NCBI GenBank assembly: GCA_900074885.1
Contig: FJUW01000016.1
Span: forward strand, 286,577-350,576
Reading direction: 5' to 3'
DNA length: 64,000 nucleotides
Origin: Rhynchosporium graminicola
Lineage: Eukaryota > Ascomycota > Leotiomycetes > Helotiales > Ploettnerulaceae
Part shown: piece after piece, positions 22,643 to 35,258 of the stretch
Layout: each line of letters starts with the position of its first letter
How positions within the stretch are numbered: position 1 is the first letter of the stretch
Made by a program: the position numbers and the translations under genes
The notes under the pieces: model-generated
What the model saw: only the letters and a program-made list of their open reading frames with translations
Database searches by the model: none
Told to the model about the DNA's origin: nothing

Positions 22643-24143
22643 GCGTCTTCTCAGTGATTGAAATTAGTGAACAAAAAGAGTAGCTTACCTCCACTAGCGG
22701 CACTACTATGATGACTTTAGGTGATAAGGCCATGGATCGAAAAATAGATAAAATGCCACTATCTCGCTTGGAGACGCCAATATGATTTCTGTGATTCCCA
22801 CTAGGGCCTTCTCGTTTGTCCATGACGGCGAAATACATGCAATACGTGTTTGAAAAGCAAAATATTTCTAGAATTATCCGGCTGATTTGATGGATCTTTG
22901 ACTTCAAAGCTTCGTATACTTGTTGCGGCGAAATGGAGCCCAAGTAAGATTTCTGGCAGGCTGTAACAGCAAGATCTCTACTTCCTATCATCCTTCTTTC
23001 CTGAGGGTCTCAACTTCAGGACCCTCGTTTATGCAATCACCGCATAAACCGCTGATACCAAATGCAAAAGAGGGATTTGATGCTTCCCCAGAGACGCCCT
23101 TTCCTCATGAGAAGCAACTCTAGCTATCTTAAAGCTGCAAAAATGAAATACCTCATACAATGCTTCTACTTGCGCGATTTACATTCTGCTCAGTGACCGT
23201 GCCAAGACTTTGAAAATGAAAGTCCGCGTGAGGGATTTGATACAATCCGATTTCAGGTTTCTGGTATAGTCTCCATGTGGAACTGACCTCCATGAAGTGC
23301 CTCTTCCAAGCTGACACTTGACAAGTGAAGACGGGATGGTTTTGATGGCGGGTTGTGGAGTCTCTAACTCGGCGCTTGATCTGTACGTACTAAGGTGTTC
23401 CCATTAACCCCGAAGTCTGTCGTCCATGAGAGGAAGGATAAATTGCTTGTCCTGTCAACCCTACTCTGCCAATACTGGAAACTGGTTAGACGGTGAAATT
23501 TATTCGTAATACTGTAGAGTTAATAGGATACAAGGGAAAGCTCAAAGCATTTTCAAGCACTGAGCCATCTACGGAAGCGAGATTGCTTGTTTGCGGCGAT
23601 CCACCCTAATCTCGCATCTGCGTCTAAGCTCGTCTTAATATGATAAGATATGGCAAGGTTACGTTGATCTTCAGAGTAAGGCATAGAGTAGTTGAATAAT
23701 ATTAGTTGTATTGCAGTACTAATTACTATAGAGAGTTAACTAAAGGTATTATCTAGGAATATCCGCACGGACCATGCACGTGACTACAGTCACCTGATCC
23801 ACACCAAGACCCATATCCTCGCAACATGAGATAAGGCATGTAAACATTTCATGAGACTAAATGATCGAATTGATAAATCAATGATTTATCTAAGCGCATC
23901 AATCGAAGACCACTGCGGTCGAGAGACTGCCTGGCGTATGACCCGTGCGGGATATACTCTGTGGCACTGGAGGGATTATCGTGAACTCCACTATCACCGA
24001 ATCAACCCATGAACACAATATACCCCTGTTGTGAACCACGATGATAACCCCAGCCAAAGATACAGTAGGAGTGTCCCGCACCCTTAGAACTTATACTTTT
24101 TCGAGCTGTCGAATGCGACTTCAGCCCTTTTCCCCCGTCCATA
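22643..24143. other. Gene-free region
   Basis: About 1.5 kb with only short unsupported frames. The left part would be the upstream region of the kinase relic and may conceal its lost N-lobe exon. The right part is the promoter of the CNNM-type gene. Confidence 0.4.
23872..23890. promoter_or_regulatory. 19-bp palindrome with paired GATA sites
   Basis: GATAAATCA and its exact complement flank one central base, presenting a GATAA core on each strand about 255 bp upstream of the CNNM-type start. Fungal GATA factors of the AreA and White Collar groups bind such cores, often in pairs. The regulatory role is inferred only from the motif. Confidence 0.3.
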
Positions 24144-25485
24144 ATGCCCTCGATCGCGTTCGGAGGAACTTCGAATGTCGCATCGAGTGAGATGAAGTAA
24201 GATTCACTTTCGTAAATTTCGTTGAATCTGACAAATTGAAACGCTGACTGACATAGGCTGCTGGTTCGAGATGCTGTAAAAGAACTCGTAAAGCGCCCCG
24301 AAGTACGGGATGCTACATCCAAATTCATCTATCATTTTCTCAATGGAGCCCTATCAGTGCTTCTGTTGATACTTGGAGGCACTTTTGCCGGACTGACCTT
24401 GGCGTGAGTACTTCGCTCAGCGGTGCAAGAAAATCCAAGTCTGATTAAATCTAGCTTCATGGGCCAGGATCAAATTTGCCTTCAAGTCATCGCTGGATCT
24501 GGTACAGCGAAGGAGCGACGAAATGCAAGAAAAGTGTTAAATGTGCTTCAGCGAGGCAGGCATTGGGTTCTGGTCTCGCTGCTATTGGGAAATGTGATCA
24601 CAAATGAGACTTTACCTATCATTCTGGATCAGGACGTGAAGGGTGGCCTGTTCGCTATTGCAACTTCAACAGTACTCATCGTGATATTCGGAGAGATTAT
24701 TCCTCAAAGTGTTTGTGCAAAGCATGGACTTTCCATTGGTGCTTTCTCGTCGAGGTTTGTAATGCTGCCAGGAGTACTCCGATAGTCTCCAATTTCTGAC
24801 TGGGTCTAGGTACGTCATCTGGCTGATGTATGTACTCTTCCCGATTGCATACCCTATTTCGAAAGTATTGGACCGCCTACTTGGTCAAAGTTACGGTACC
24901 ATCTTCAACAGAGAAGGACTGAAGACCCTGGTTGCTCTCCATGAGCGCCTTAGCTTCTCACCCACCGACAGACTCAACCGTGAGGAAGTCACGGTAATTG
25001 CAACCATCATCGATATGAACGCGAAACCGATATCTTCGATCATGACACCAATCAGCAAAGCCTTCGTATTAGGCTTTGATACGATACTCAACGATATGAC
25101 TAGGTACAATATCCTGACTTCAGGATTCGGTTGCATTCCGATCCACCTCCAAGACCATCCAACGAGTTTCGTAGGTGTCTTGTCGACTAGATCTCTCGTT
25201 GCCCTCAATTTTCAGGAGGATGTTACTGTTGGCCAGCTACCCCTCGAGTTGCTGCATGTTGTTCACCCAGATATAAGTTGTCAGCAACTTTTCCAAGTCT
25301 TCAGAGATAGGAGTGTGCACATGGCTCTCGTGACAGAAAGGGGTACGATACATGGCGAGCCACTAGGTATCATCACAGCGAGAGATGTGATGGATGAGCT
25401 GATACGAGAGTGAGTTGAAAGCCTCCATATCCGAGCAATACTAATTTGTCATAGTCCTGTGGCGTTCAAGGAGGAAGAAGAATGA
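24144..25485 (+). CDS. CNNM/Mam3-type membrane protein (DUF21 + CBS pair), short form
   Basis: Five exons: 24144-24196, 24257-24403, 24455-24754, 24810-25409 and 25455-25485, giving 376 residues. A DUF21/CNNM transmembrane domain (about 43-215) reads [39 protein letters not shown] and [20 protein letters not shown]. It is followed by a CBS-pair region (about 240-365: [36 protein letters not shown]). Yeast Mam3 and animal CNNM proteins of this architecture are vacuolar or plasma-membrane proteins linked to metal (Mg, Mn) homeostasis. All splice junctions are in phase with CTGAC-like branch sites. Compared with Mam3-type proteins it lacks the long C-terminal tail and has only an 18-residue lead before the conserved region, so it may be a compact paralogue. 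An additional 5' exon carrying a signal peptide cannot be excluded. Confidence 0.85.
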
Positions 25486-26726
25486 ACGTGCAGACGTTCC
25501 CTCGTTTAGGTAGAAGTAGTTCTCCTTGGTTAGAAACTTCGGACTTCGTTAGCGCATTTACTCGGGGCGTCGGTGGCGTTATTGCAGCGTTTGCCAAGGC
25601 TTGCCCACTTGATCTTTAAGGGAGCGGTAGTTCCATTGTTATTATTCGGGGTCATTTCATTATGATAGAACTTTGCATAATCAGTAATCTATATTCACTA
25701 ACAGCTGTTAGACCAAGCTATCTAGGTCGAGTCTATGAAAGTCACGGTATATTCTTCTTATATATGTTACCTATCGTGGGAGCGATAAAGTGTCCAGGCC
25801 TCTAACTATATTTCTTCATTGCGGTCCAAAAGTAATCGTACTAATGAAAGGAGGCTTAGACTCGACAGGAGCTCCGAAAATATGGTTATAAATAACAAAG
25901 GCAGATATCTACTTAAGACCAGAGATGGCAGGTCTGCAAGTCATATCATCATACTCACCTGCCTACCTATGCTTGTTTTCCCCTCAAGCGAGATCCATGA
26001 GCAGTAGATTTCGGGATTCTTGTGTCAGAGAATTTCCATACAAGATGAATTCACCATTTACGAGAACAACTTATTCTATTCTGCTAGCGAGCAGTATTGA
26101 ACTCCAAGAATCGCAGAAAATGATTTCACATTTGTGTTCAGCACCAAGCAAACATACTACCAGGCTTGACGCTAGAACATGAAACTGTTGGCCTTTGATT
26201 TCTTGACCTGGTATTTGATTATTTCGACCTTTCACCTTTTTCTATCTCTCTAGCCTTCTCTGCTTCAATCTTGCCAATCTCGGAATCTGTTCTCAAGTGG
26301 CGATTCATGTGATACCGTGCAACCATGGGTTTGTTGCATGTCGCATTCCGGGCACGGTCCGGACGAGCCGTCCCACTTTCGGTGCAGCGGGGCCTTTCAA
26401 GAAGAGTATTCTCTTCCAACCCCTGATGGCATCAAGAATGCTTCCGCTTGATCCTTAGTGAGACTTATTTCCTCAAAATTCAATTTTGAATTGGCTGCGA
26501 AGTCCTCTAAGCTGACTACATAGACGACCTGGGGGATACGAAGAAGTCGCTAACTCAACTTTTGCATCGCGCTGCATATGTACCGTACTATGCCTCAGCT
26601 ACTATTTGTGATCAAGATTATGATTTATGGAAGAAATCGATACAAATTTATTACAGTATATTTATCACTTCTCAACCTCTGGTTTGATCGGTACTACAGC
26701 TGTCTTGGCACAACCTACACAGTACG
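25486..26726. other. Intergenic, with a possible zinc-finger relic
   Basis: No intact gene. The convergent ends of the CNNM-type and PNGase-like genes lie here, plus the weak relic at 26219-26440 listed separately. Confidence 0.4.
26219..26440 (-). pseudogene. Possible C2H2 zinc-finger gene fragment
   Basis: In one minus-strand frame GPCPECD appears. In the next frame, after 31 nt, VARYHMNRHLRTDSEIGKIE continues with a Lys/Glu-rich helix. Together these would form a CxxC...HxxxH finger shortened by a 5-nt net deletion that also breaks the frame. Too short for certainty and could be coincidence. Confidence 0.25.
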
Positions 26727-28714
26727 TCACAGGTCTTCCTTCGTGTCAACCAAACTGACCGTTCCAGGAACCACGATGACAGTGTCAAAAGTCTCGTCTA
26801 CGACGAGATCGGGCTCGTATCCATCAATGGCCTTAAAATGCCTTGCAAATGCCTCTTTCCCCCCACTCGTGAGTGGACCGAGGAAAGAAAACCACTGTTC
26901 CGTCGCTCCGAGCGACCCTTCTGCTGGATCAATTCCCCCAGCAAATTGGTAGTAAGTATTATTCCAGAAGTAGTCACAGCTTCCGTTCTGTCGTGTAGTC
27001 AGAAGTGTCGGGGTTCCGAAAGTTGCGGGCGAGGTAAGATAAGACAAGATAGAGGTGCCCGATAATATCTTGGCTCTGTCCAATTCAGCGATGAGAGTAG
27101 AGTTGACGGATGTTGGATCGACAGGAACAATGTAGTCTTGAGAAAACGACAAGGGGTACGAGAATGAGTTCACAATCAGTGCCTCGTCGTCGGCCAAGCT
27201 GGAAAACGTAGAGGTCCCATTTGTGAGCTGGTAGAAAGTTTCGTTACGCCCCTTCGCTGTGAAGTTTTGAATATTGATGTAATGTAGCGACTGCGACCAG
27301 GTATAATTGCGGGAGCCTGAAGAGGTTGTGATAGTAGAGGTGTGCGAAAGATCTCGCTTGGCCAAAAGCTCGACCCAAAGAGTGCTGTTTAGCTCCATGG
27401 CCGTGGAAATGATGTGCGAGAACTCAAATACTGGGATTGGAGTCCTTGACTCTATGATCTGTCAAGTTGAGAGTGTTCAGTAAACGTCGACAAATTTGGT
27501 TGGCACAAGAAATCCAAAAAAAAAACTCACACTGCCTGAAGTCTGGTTACCAGAGTCGTCCAGCCAGAGAAATATCGACCCCGAGACCCACCAATTCGAC
27601 CCTACCGTTCCCAAAACCGCGTTCGAATCATAACCCATGACTTTCAGTTCAAATGTGTGTGTTTCTCCATCACACAGTAACCCTAGCCATGGGCTAATAT
27701 CAATCTCAAAATTTGGCAAGTCGTAGGCATCAACGCCTACAATAGGTACCCATAGCCCGGGACTAATGCCACCTGTGAAGACCGTTGGGAATGGCCAAAT
27801 TGCTCCGGCAAGTACGCCGTCAATGAGGAGCTGAACTTCTCGAAAGGAACTGTAACCGTAGATTGCTGTGTTGTTGAATGTGTCCTCATACTCCGTGGGG
27901 ACGTTGGTGAACCAGAACTCTTCGGCACCATTTCCGGAAGCAATGATACTGACCACAGCTCGTTCCACATTTCTTGGAAAGTTGATAGCTACAGAAGCAT
28001 TTCCGTCGGGAAGTGAGATGACGGACGATTTGTTCGATGAAGAGAGCTCTGCTGATATTGGCAGGATTGTATCAGCCGGCGTAAAAGTGTCATGGTCGTC
28101 ATAATAGAGCGCAGTGACCGTGATATTGAAGTTACCAGTAAAGACTTCATCGTAAATATTATCGAGCTGCATAATGACTTTCTGCTCTGTCCGAAGTAGA
28201 GCGTTGAAAGCAGTCATGTCTTTGAGGACATTATAGAATATTCCAGTTCGCACAGGCATCCCCGTCGTCGTACGCCAAATCTCGACGTCGGTCAGGTACA
28301 ATAATCCGAGGCGGTCATAATTGATTCCAGCAGAAGTGATTGACATGTTGAAGATCACGGTCGTGAAGCTGCACCCCGAAGGCGGTAAGTACGATCCTGA
28401 ATCTCTTCAGTACGCAATCAACATGAAAAAGTTCTCTACATACCGACATACGGCGACCCATAACTTGCTTTAAAGTCATGCTGTAATATTACTTGCTTGC
28501 AACTCGGGTTATCATAGTTCTTCCTCAATGGTGCTTGAACCTGAAAGACCTCTAGCAAGCCCGATAAATCACTCCCATTTAATTTCTGTTTCCAAACTTC
28601 TGCCTTGCCACTCACCTCACGCAAGAATGCTACAAAGAATAGGAATACCAACAACATCATGAGCGTGACGCAGAATGGGAGTATCAGTTTATGAGGTCGA
28701 GATAAGGTGCTCAT
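26727..28714 (-). CDS. PNGase A-like (peptide-N4-asparagine amidase A) secretory-pathway protein
   Basis: Three exons: 28714-28444, 28396-27531 and 27458-26727, giving 622 residues, close to the usual family size. A hydrophobic signal-anchor at about 9-32 (LILPFCVTLMMLLVFLFFVAF) follows a short basic N-terminus. The body matches the fungal/plant PNGase A family: LEVFQVQAPL, CSFTTVIFNMSITSAGINYD, GLLYLTDVEIWRTTTGMP, EEFWFTNVPTEY, ISPGLWVPIVGVDAYDLP and a C-terminal half with WSQSLHYIN. Characterised members remove N-glycans by cleaving the Asn-GlcNAc bond, yielding Asp. Many N-x-S/T sites suggest passage through the ER and Golgi. Both introns (47 and 72 nt) have TACTGA branch sites and preserve frame. 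Whether this member is catalytic cannot be judged from motifs alone. Confidence 0.88.
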
Positions 28715-29779
28715 GTTGCATATTTAATGGACTGGTAGTATGTGGTGGCCTACATACAATCTTCAAAGCTTAATCATGGTGCAACGTTGTGATTGGTACA
28801 TGATAAGAAGACGGGCATTTGAGGAGAAGACGATCTTGGGCTGATTAGATACGGGAGGTGGGATGCAAGCAGGGGTAAAGGGTATGTATGAATGCAGAAG
28901 CTCGCTTGTTATGTTGAGGTCCTGTATACATCACGTGATTTGTTCTTGCTTCTCCTCCTTACCGGACTGGATCACCAAAGGACTGACTTGAAATACGAAA
29001 ACCAATACTTTTTGGAGTATATGAGCTATCATTTCCAGGATAGAAGAGTCTAAATAGAGTCATTGAGCCTACAGCTTCAGATAATCTATAGAGATTTGCT
29101 TTGCGCCTACCAGTGCTCCAATCAAGTCTCGAAACATGCAGAGAACAGTCTTTAGTCTTACGCATTTTTCTGTGGCCATCCCGAAAATTATTTTCCAGCC
29201 TCAACGTTTCATGTCTGCTCGAAGCTAAAGCTTGCCTATGTTCAGGCACTCGCTCAATTCAAGTTCAGCATCGCCGTCCTCCTCTCCGATGATCTTAAGG
29301 TTCACCAAACCGAGAATTTTGTTTCAGAGAGACGCATTTAATATCTTTGAACGAGACATGCTTATATATCAAGTTCAAGCTCTGAGACTTTATCAAAGAA
29401 GAACAAACCATCTGAACAAAGAGCCCTAGAATAAATAAATACAAGTCCAAGAACCGCAGGCAAAGCACTGTAGAACAGAGAACCATAGAATAAAGGCAGA
29501 AATATAGACAATGCTAGCAACGTTGTCTTCGAGCTATTATTAGCCGAGGTGCGGCCTTCATACTCCCACGCCTTGTTAACAAACACTAGAGTAGCGGCAA
29601 ACACTTTTCGAGACTCGGATCGCAGCCTTTTGTCATTCGAACCTTTGGTTTTCGAACTCGAGTCTACGAGCACAAGCCATCCACCAAGATCAATTCAAGT
29701 CTCGCAGTCTTTCTAAGGCTTAGGAAAACCCACCAACCCTCGTAGGTACGTAAACAAAAGCTTTATTACGTGTTGTTTC
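28715..29779. other. Intergenic between divergent genes
   Basis: Divergent promoters of the PNGase A-like and 2EXR genes. A 103-codon minus-strand frame at 29362-29673 has a hydrophobic stretch, but it has no recognisable domain and overlaps the presumed 2EXR promoter, so it is not called. Confidence 0.4.
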
Positions 29780-30899
29780 ATGCACCATTTTTCCTTTGAC
29801 TTCACCTTTGAGGATTCGAATCAGGCTGAAAATGACACAACTCCTGACTGGCAAGGCAATAGGAACATGGAAGATCATTCGGCTCTTTCGTCACCAGGCA
29901 GTAACAATTCTTCTTTCGTTCTGCCGACTGCGGGATCGTCAACGACTATGTCTACTCTAGCTCAAGGTCTCCCGGGAACTATCACTGTCACAATGTCTTT
30001 GGATGCCCATGGAAATCCAATTCTTCAACTCGGAACTAAGACCTTTACCGAATTCCCTAAGCTGTCTGCCGAGCTTCGAGTTAAGGTCTGGAAGTTCACA
30101 TACCCCGAGCGTCAACAAATCACCCTAGAGCATCTCTGCTATATGTCCGGATCTTGTAATGAGGAAAAGAACAGTGAGTGTTGTTTTGAAATACTCTAAA
30201 TTGTCGATACTACTATCCTATATTGATGAGGTGACTGACTAGAGGCATAGCTGCTTGGAAGCAAGAAAATATGCAACACTTCCCAGTCGCCCTTCACGTC
30301 AATCATGAGAGTCGCAACGAAGTCTTGAGAACCTGTTTGATCATTCATCCTGCCGCCATGGCTATTGCAGTCAATCCTACCATTGGTCTACCAATCTGCG
30401 CCCACCGTTCTGACATGTATGCGGTTCAGTTCACGACACTCCTCTACAACGCTGGAGAGTTCCACGACTGTCTCTCGGCCCTAAGGATCTCTCAACCCCG
30501 CCTTTTCAACAAGATCACTAAGCTGGAAGTCCGCGACACCCTCACTCAATTCTTCCTGCTAAAGTTGTTCACCGACAATCGTAGATCCAATATAGGAAGC
30601 GCAGGCAATACTAGAAAGATATACTGCGGCTCATTCCTGCTCTTCCCGGCTCTGAAGGAGATCACCTTCACCGGAAAGAGTACCGATGGCAATTGGGAAA
30701 ACTTGATGGTCAAGAAGAGTCTGGATAATCTGAAGGACTGGGTCGTTAGATTCTTGGAGAGTGCCAAGTTGCACTTTAACGATGGTATCGTAAGTTGCTG
30801 CGCATTAATTTTTAAAATATTGTTCTAACACTCCGATTCTAGGCTCCAAAGGTTATCTTCCGACCATTCAAGACTGTCCAAGAGGTTCTCGAGGAATAG
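29780..30899 (+). CDS. 2EXR-domain protein, intact copy
   Basis: Three exons: 29780-30173, 30251-30789 and 30843-30899, giving 329 residues. After a Ser/Asn/Thr-rich N-terminus (1-90), the 2EXR signature appears as FTEFPKLSAELRVKVWKFTY and, across the first intron, VALHVNHESRNEVLRTC. The C-terminal half (KITKLEVRDTLTQF, FPALKEITFTGK, VIFRPFKTVQEVLEE) is typical of longer family members. The first intron's real acceptor is the second of two nearby AGs (at 30249-30250); the first would give an immediate stop. It is a paralogue of the two broken copies about 9 kb upstream. The family's biochemical role is unknown. Confidence 0.85.
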
Positions 30900-31536
30900 A
30901 CCGAATAGCGTCTGTACTGTCTACATCTGTTCCGGCGACGTCATCTGCATTATTTCCATATTGATAGTTGCGAGTCTGTGTTTGGACTTGGGGGAGTCGT
31001 TATCCTTGATTACTGCTGTTATATTCTTTTGACAGATGCATTGCACTGAATGGTTGTCATCATTTGGGAAAGCATAGGTCACAGATGTGATGGCGTGTTG
31101 AGTCGAGATGAGGTTCTTTTCTGTGTACTTCACGTCGCCGTTATCTGAATTTCGGAAGCTTGTTGTAGGTTATTAATGCATTAATGAACCACACACAACA
31201 ACAAAATGAAATGTCTCCTGCACTAGCGTCTGTTAAGCGATTGTTGACTTCACGTGATTTATCGGAGATGGCTGATGTCTCCACAACCCCTTTTCCCTCC
31301 CAATGATAGAGACTCGTGCTCCTATAACAATGTCAAACTTTTGGGACTTATTCAAAATTCATGTATATGTTCCATTATTCATCATCATAAAATAAGCGCC
31401 AAAATTCGCTACAGTCCGAATCCCACAGATCTCAATGCGCCGCCGCGGAGGAAAACTGGCTATTCCTAAAAGCCTGTAGTATAAAGAATTTTCAAGAAGT
31501 GGATAAGAGAAAAGCATTACGCCCGAAGCGTGAGGA
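30900..31536. other. Convergent intergenic region
   Basis: 3' ends of the 2EXR gene and the DUF4185-type gene. No additional coding signal. Confidence 0.5.
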
Positions 31537-32874
31537 CTATTCAAACTCGATGGTGGAAAACATGGTCTGTTGACCATCATAGGTCCAACTGAGGAGCAGA
31601 GTCTAGGAAGAGTCAGCAGAATTTTTTGGTGGACAGCAAGCGAAGCGATGTGTATACCTTTCCAGTAGTATCGATATCTGGATAGGCATGGGTGCCATAG
31701 TTGTATGGTACAGAACAGAGTAAATTGCTCTTATTATCACCACAGCTGAAGGGTTTGTAAGCATCGATAGGCTTCTCCGACCACGGACCCAATATGTTTC
31801 CCGTAGTTGAATACATCAACCTGAACATGCTGTAGGCGGACATCTCATCATTGAAGACGGAGATCCACGTATTGAGGTGTTTATTCCAGAAAATATCCTA
31901 AATTTATATCAGCTACAGTCTTGCTACTAGTACTTGGGTCGGATCCTAAATATACTTACACCAGTGCCGGGACCAAATCCGCCTTCGTTGTACTGAAAAA
32001 TGTTCGCAGTAGAGTCCAAGGCGCCAGGTGGGTTCTTGGACCATGTCTTCCCATTCCAGAATAAATATTTGGTCTTATCTGCGATCTCCGTTTCACACAC
32101 ACGAGCGACCTTCATACCAAAGGATTTCTCAGGGGCGGCAAACAGGAAAATATCATTTGATCCATCCCGGGCACGCGCCAGTCCAAAATCTCCATAATTC
32201 ATCTCGTATTTGTACCACAATGCAACGGCTTCTCGTTTGACAGTTGGACCCTCGTTGCCGATAGTGATCTTTGCCAGTGTCGAGTACAGGAAATTTTCGG
32301 CATAGGGTAAGATAGTAATGTCAAGGACATTGGAGACAGTGTATCCGCAAGCGCCACCGCAAGCAGAAACAATATTTGTGTTAGGCCAAATTGCATATCG
32401 ATGGTTGGGCTTGTTTTCCTCGCGAGTCTCGCCATTGATGGGTGATTTACTAGTTGCAAATGGCCACATCTGCTTGACCCCTACGTTTTTGCCAACACCC
32501 GTATCAGTGACGTGCATACCGTCCTAATTCCGTTTATTTCAGCCATTTGATTACTGCTATCCAGCACAAAATTGGGTTAAGCTTACCTCACCAGCGATTG
32601 CGATCGAGTTTGATGCGAAAGGAAGGAACCCTAATTTTCGAAGAGCATCTGGATTCGACGTTGTTGTGTCTGCAAAGTTCACAATGTGCTTCCCAGAGAT
32701 GGTTCCCCCCCCTCCACCATCTCTTCGAATTGCCCAGGGAAAGTTTGAAGTCATATTTTGAATGGGTGTTGAACTTTTGATAACAGGGGCGGGTATGACA
32801 CAGAACGCAAGTGGACCGGCCACAACGAGTTGTGCCAGAGTGAACATATATACTGCCTGCATAACGAGAGACAT
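31537..32874 (-). CDS. Secreted DUF4185-type protein
   Basis: Four exons: 32874-32587, 32523-31960, 31897-31658 and 31602-31537, giving 385 residues. The chosen start gives a signal peptide (VMQAVYMFTLAQLVVAGPLA). An in-frame upstream ATG at 32979 would add a second hydrophobic segment (FIYRILFLGLVLLILSFLSS), so a membrane-anchored form is possible. The body resembles fungal DUF4185 proteins, a presumed beta-propeller fold: IAIAGEDGMHVTDTGVGK, RYAIWPNTNIVSACGG, NYGDFGLARARDGSNDIFLF, GMKVARV, FWNGKTWS, GGFGPGTGDIFWNKHLNTWI, GTHAYPDIDTTGKTLLLSWT. The propeller-like repeats join exactly across three introns of 63, 62 and 55 nt. Family members are usually extracellular; the substrate, possibly a carbohydrate, is unknown. 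Confidence 0.8.
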
Positions 32875-35258
32875 TCTGTATAATCTTAACATGGAAGATA
32901 AAAATGAGAGAATAAGAAGAACAAGCCCCAAAAACAAAATGCGATAAATGAATGTTCGGTGACGAAAAGAAGGTGGCACTGAGGAAGAAGTTCAAAAGCG
33001 AGCGAATTTGCCTTTATCTTCACAGCTGTAGATTACCTCAATCGGGATTTACCAAGTGTACCATTTAGAACTACTCACATATAGGTCTGATTTACATTCT
33101 TAGCTGTTTGTGAGACGCCGAACTTGAAGGAAGACAGAATGATCGATCGTGCTAAGTTTTCCTATGGCGTCGAAGCTGGCAAGCTGGCCCTGATTTGTAG
33201 GAACTCAGGGGCTTAGAGATTCTTAGTGATGAAGCTCACGTTCAGCAAACATTGCCTGGATGTGAGATGTTTCAACCCATTCCCTTTTGAAAGAAGATCC
33301 GTCCGATAATTGTTTACCGGCGCACTCTTGGATGCTGACGTTCATCCGACCGAAGAAAATATCTCATTAGAACAGGACCACAGACCCCGACAAGGCCGGA
33401 GTATCGGTGGTACTTGCAGCATACTTGCAAGATCAACATCCTCGGACCTAGCGCGTTGCCTTGGTGATTGAAGAGCGAAACATTCTAGTAGAGACTATTT
33501 TGCCTTATGCCAGGCTAGTGTCGACCTAGTGCAGACGCGAGTCCCCAATATCGAATGGGCTTAATTGACTTGAGTGGTTAGTGTTCAAATGCCACAAGCG
33601 AGACAAGCTCCCGAGCGGTTAATGTAGGGACAGTACCTAGTGAGGGGAACCTCGGCAAGAATAACAACAGCGTGAAGAACTCGTGAAGTGTATCCATCTC
33701 TCGCGACTTTCGGGCAAAACGAATATTCTTTCGAACTACGAGAGCAGGAAACACATTCTTACAGCGTAATTACAGCGTAATTAAAACCAGTCCTGGCTCA
33801 TGGATGCCCTATTGCAACTTTCCAATTCGATTGCTTATCCGAGCGGCCTGTGTTCTTTTCGTACATAGTCATATCAATATCTTCGGAGTGTCCTATCAAT
33901 AGAATATTGTTCGTCCTCCTCTCGCTACCCACTAAATCCTGTTTTTGGGATCGGGACATTCAATATATTATCGAAAAATTTGCTCGGATCATGCATTGAA
34001 GCGTTTTAAACAGACTTTATTTTCTTGAATGTTAGCTAGGATTTGGTCCTGAAAGAGCAGCCTGGTACGCTGTACACGAAGGGATGAAGACGAGTACTGT
34101 CAAGACACGTCCATAGATATTGCCTTCATTGTGATCTTGAGCATGGCTTTGGCTTCTCGAACAATCTTCAGGTTTGGTGCTTGGCGATATTTTGATACAA
34201 AACCAAGTCCCATCTTCATCCTTCACCTGACTCTGTGAAATTTAATGTGTTGCAATCATGAAAACGTACTTCAAGTGTAAGCAAATGTATGCCTAGATAC
34301 TCAAGGCCCAAAAATACACCTATGCACAACTTTATTCTAGCACTTGTGGAAATGGCCCTAAGCCAAAAAAGAATGGAAGGCCTACTCACAAACTTGAAGA
34401 AGCTTGAACACCAACTTCCGCTGCAGCAGTAGAATACGCAGGACTGCAGGTAGATACACAACATACACTGAATGGATGGTCGGGCCGACTCAGACACCGC
34501 GAATGTTTGCCTTTCTTCATCGAGCAGATTCTATACCGGCATCTCCGTGCTTTTGCGCCAGTGTAAAGCTCGATATATGAATATATATCCCGAGGGAAGC
34601 TGGGCCCGCAAAATATACCAGCTACTGCCGCTCATTGGTTCCTCGAGAGAAATACGCCTCTCTGCCTCTCTGGAAGTCATGTACTACATAATCTTGAATT
34701 TCCACCTTGTAGCCCGGGCTGGATTCGCTCGTCCAAGAGAGACATCCTTGCTTTACTACTGCTCAACTCACGGGAAACATTTGTGACACATGATCCTTTT
34801 CAGGCTTGGCGCAGGTCTCCCCGTCGAATGAACAATCTCTGCTTCAACTTTCAAGTACCTGAAGCGGCCACTCGATACCCACTCCAAGATCGCGTCACGC
34901 CTTGTCCAAGAAGGCTGAACATCCTAAAAGATGCCTTGACATGCTTCAGAGGAGGATTGAGTGACACCATGATCGATGTACAGGAATAGTGCTATATTCA
35001 GATTGCACCAATCAAATCTGATCGGCCTGCCGCCCTTCGCCTTCTCAGCGGCCCCTGTTGTGTGCGCCTGGTACCTGCCATACGGTACTGAGGCGGGTTG
35101 ATAGGGCCAGAATATCCACAATACGATAGGGGGGGCACTGATAGGAGTACATTAGTATTGGCATCACAGGATTACATCCCACTTTATATCGCGGATTCAT
35201 TTCTTGGAATGTCGCTGCTCTGGCCGGTCATCTCTGGTGCTGGCTTTGACAGTCCACT
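32875..35258. other. 2.4 kb without a recognisable gene
   Basis: Only scattered frames under 105 codons, none with conserved motifs. A 12-bp tandem duplication (TTACAGCGTAAT twice) lies near 33758-33785. The first part is the promoter of the DUF4185-type gene and the last part that of the Clr5-domain gene. Confidence 0.4.

Noticed and set aside
29362..29673. 103-codon minus-strand frame with a hydrophobic segment
   Set aside because: No domain, no splice support, and it sits in the promoter of the intact 2EXR gene.
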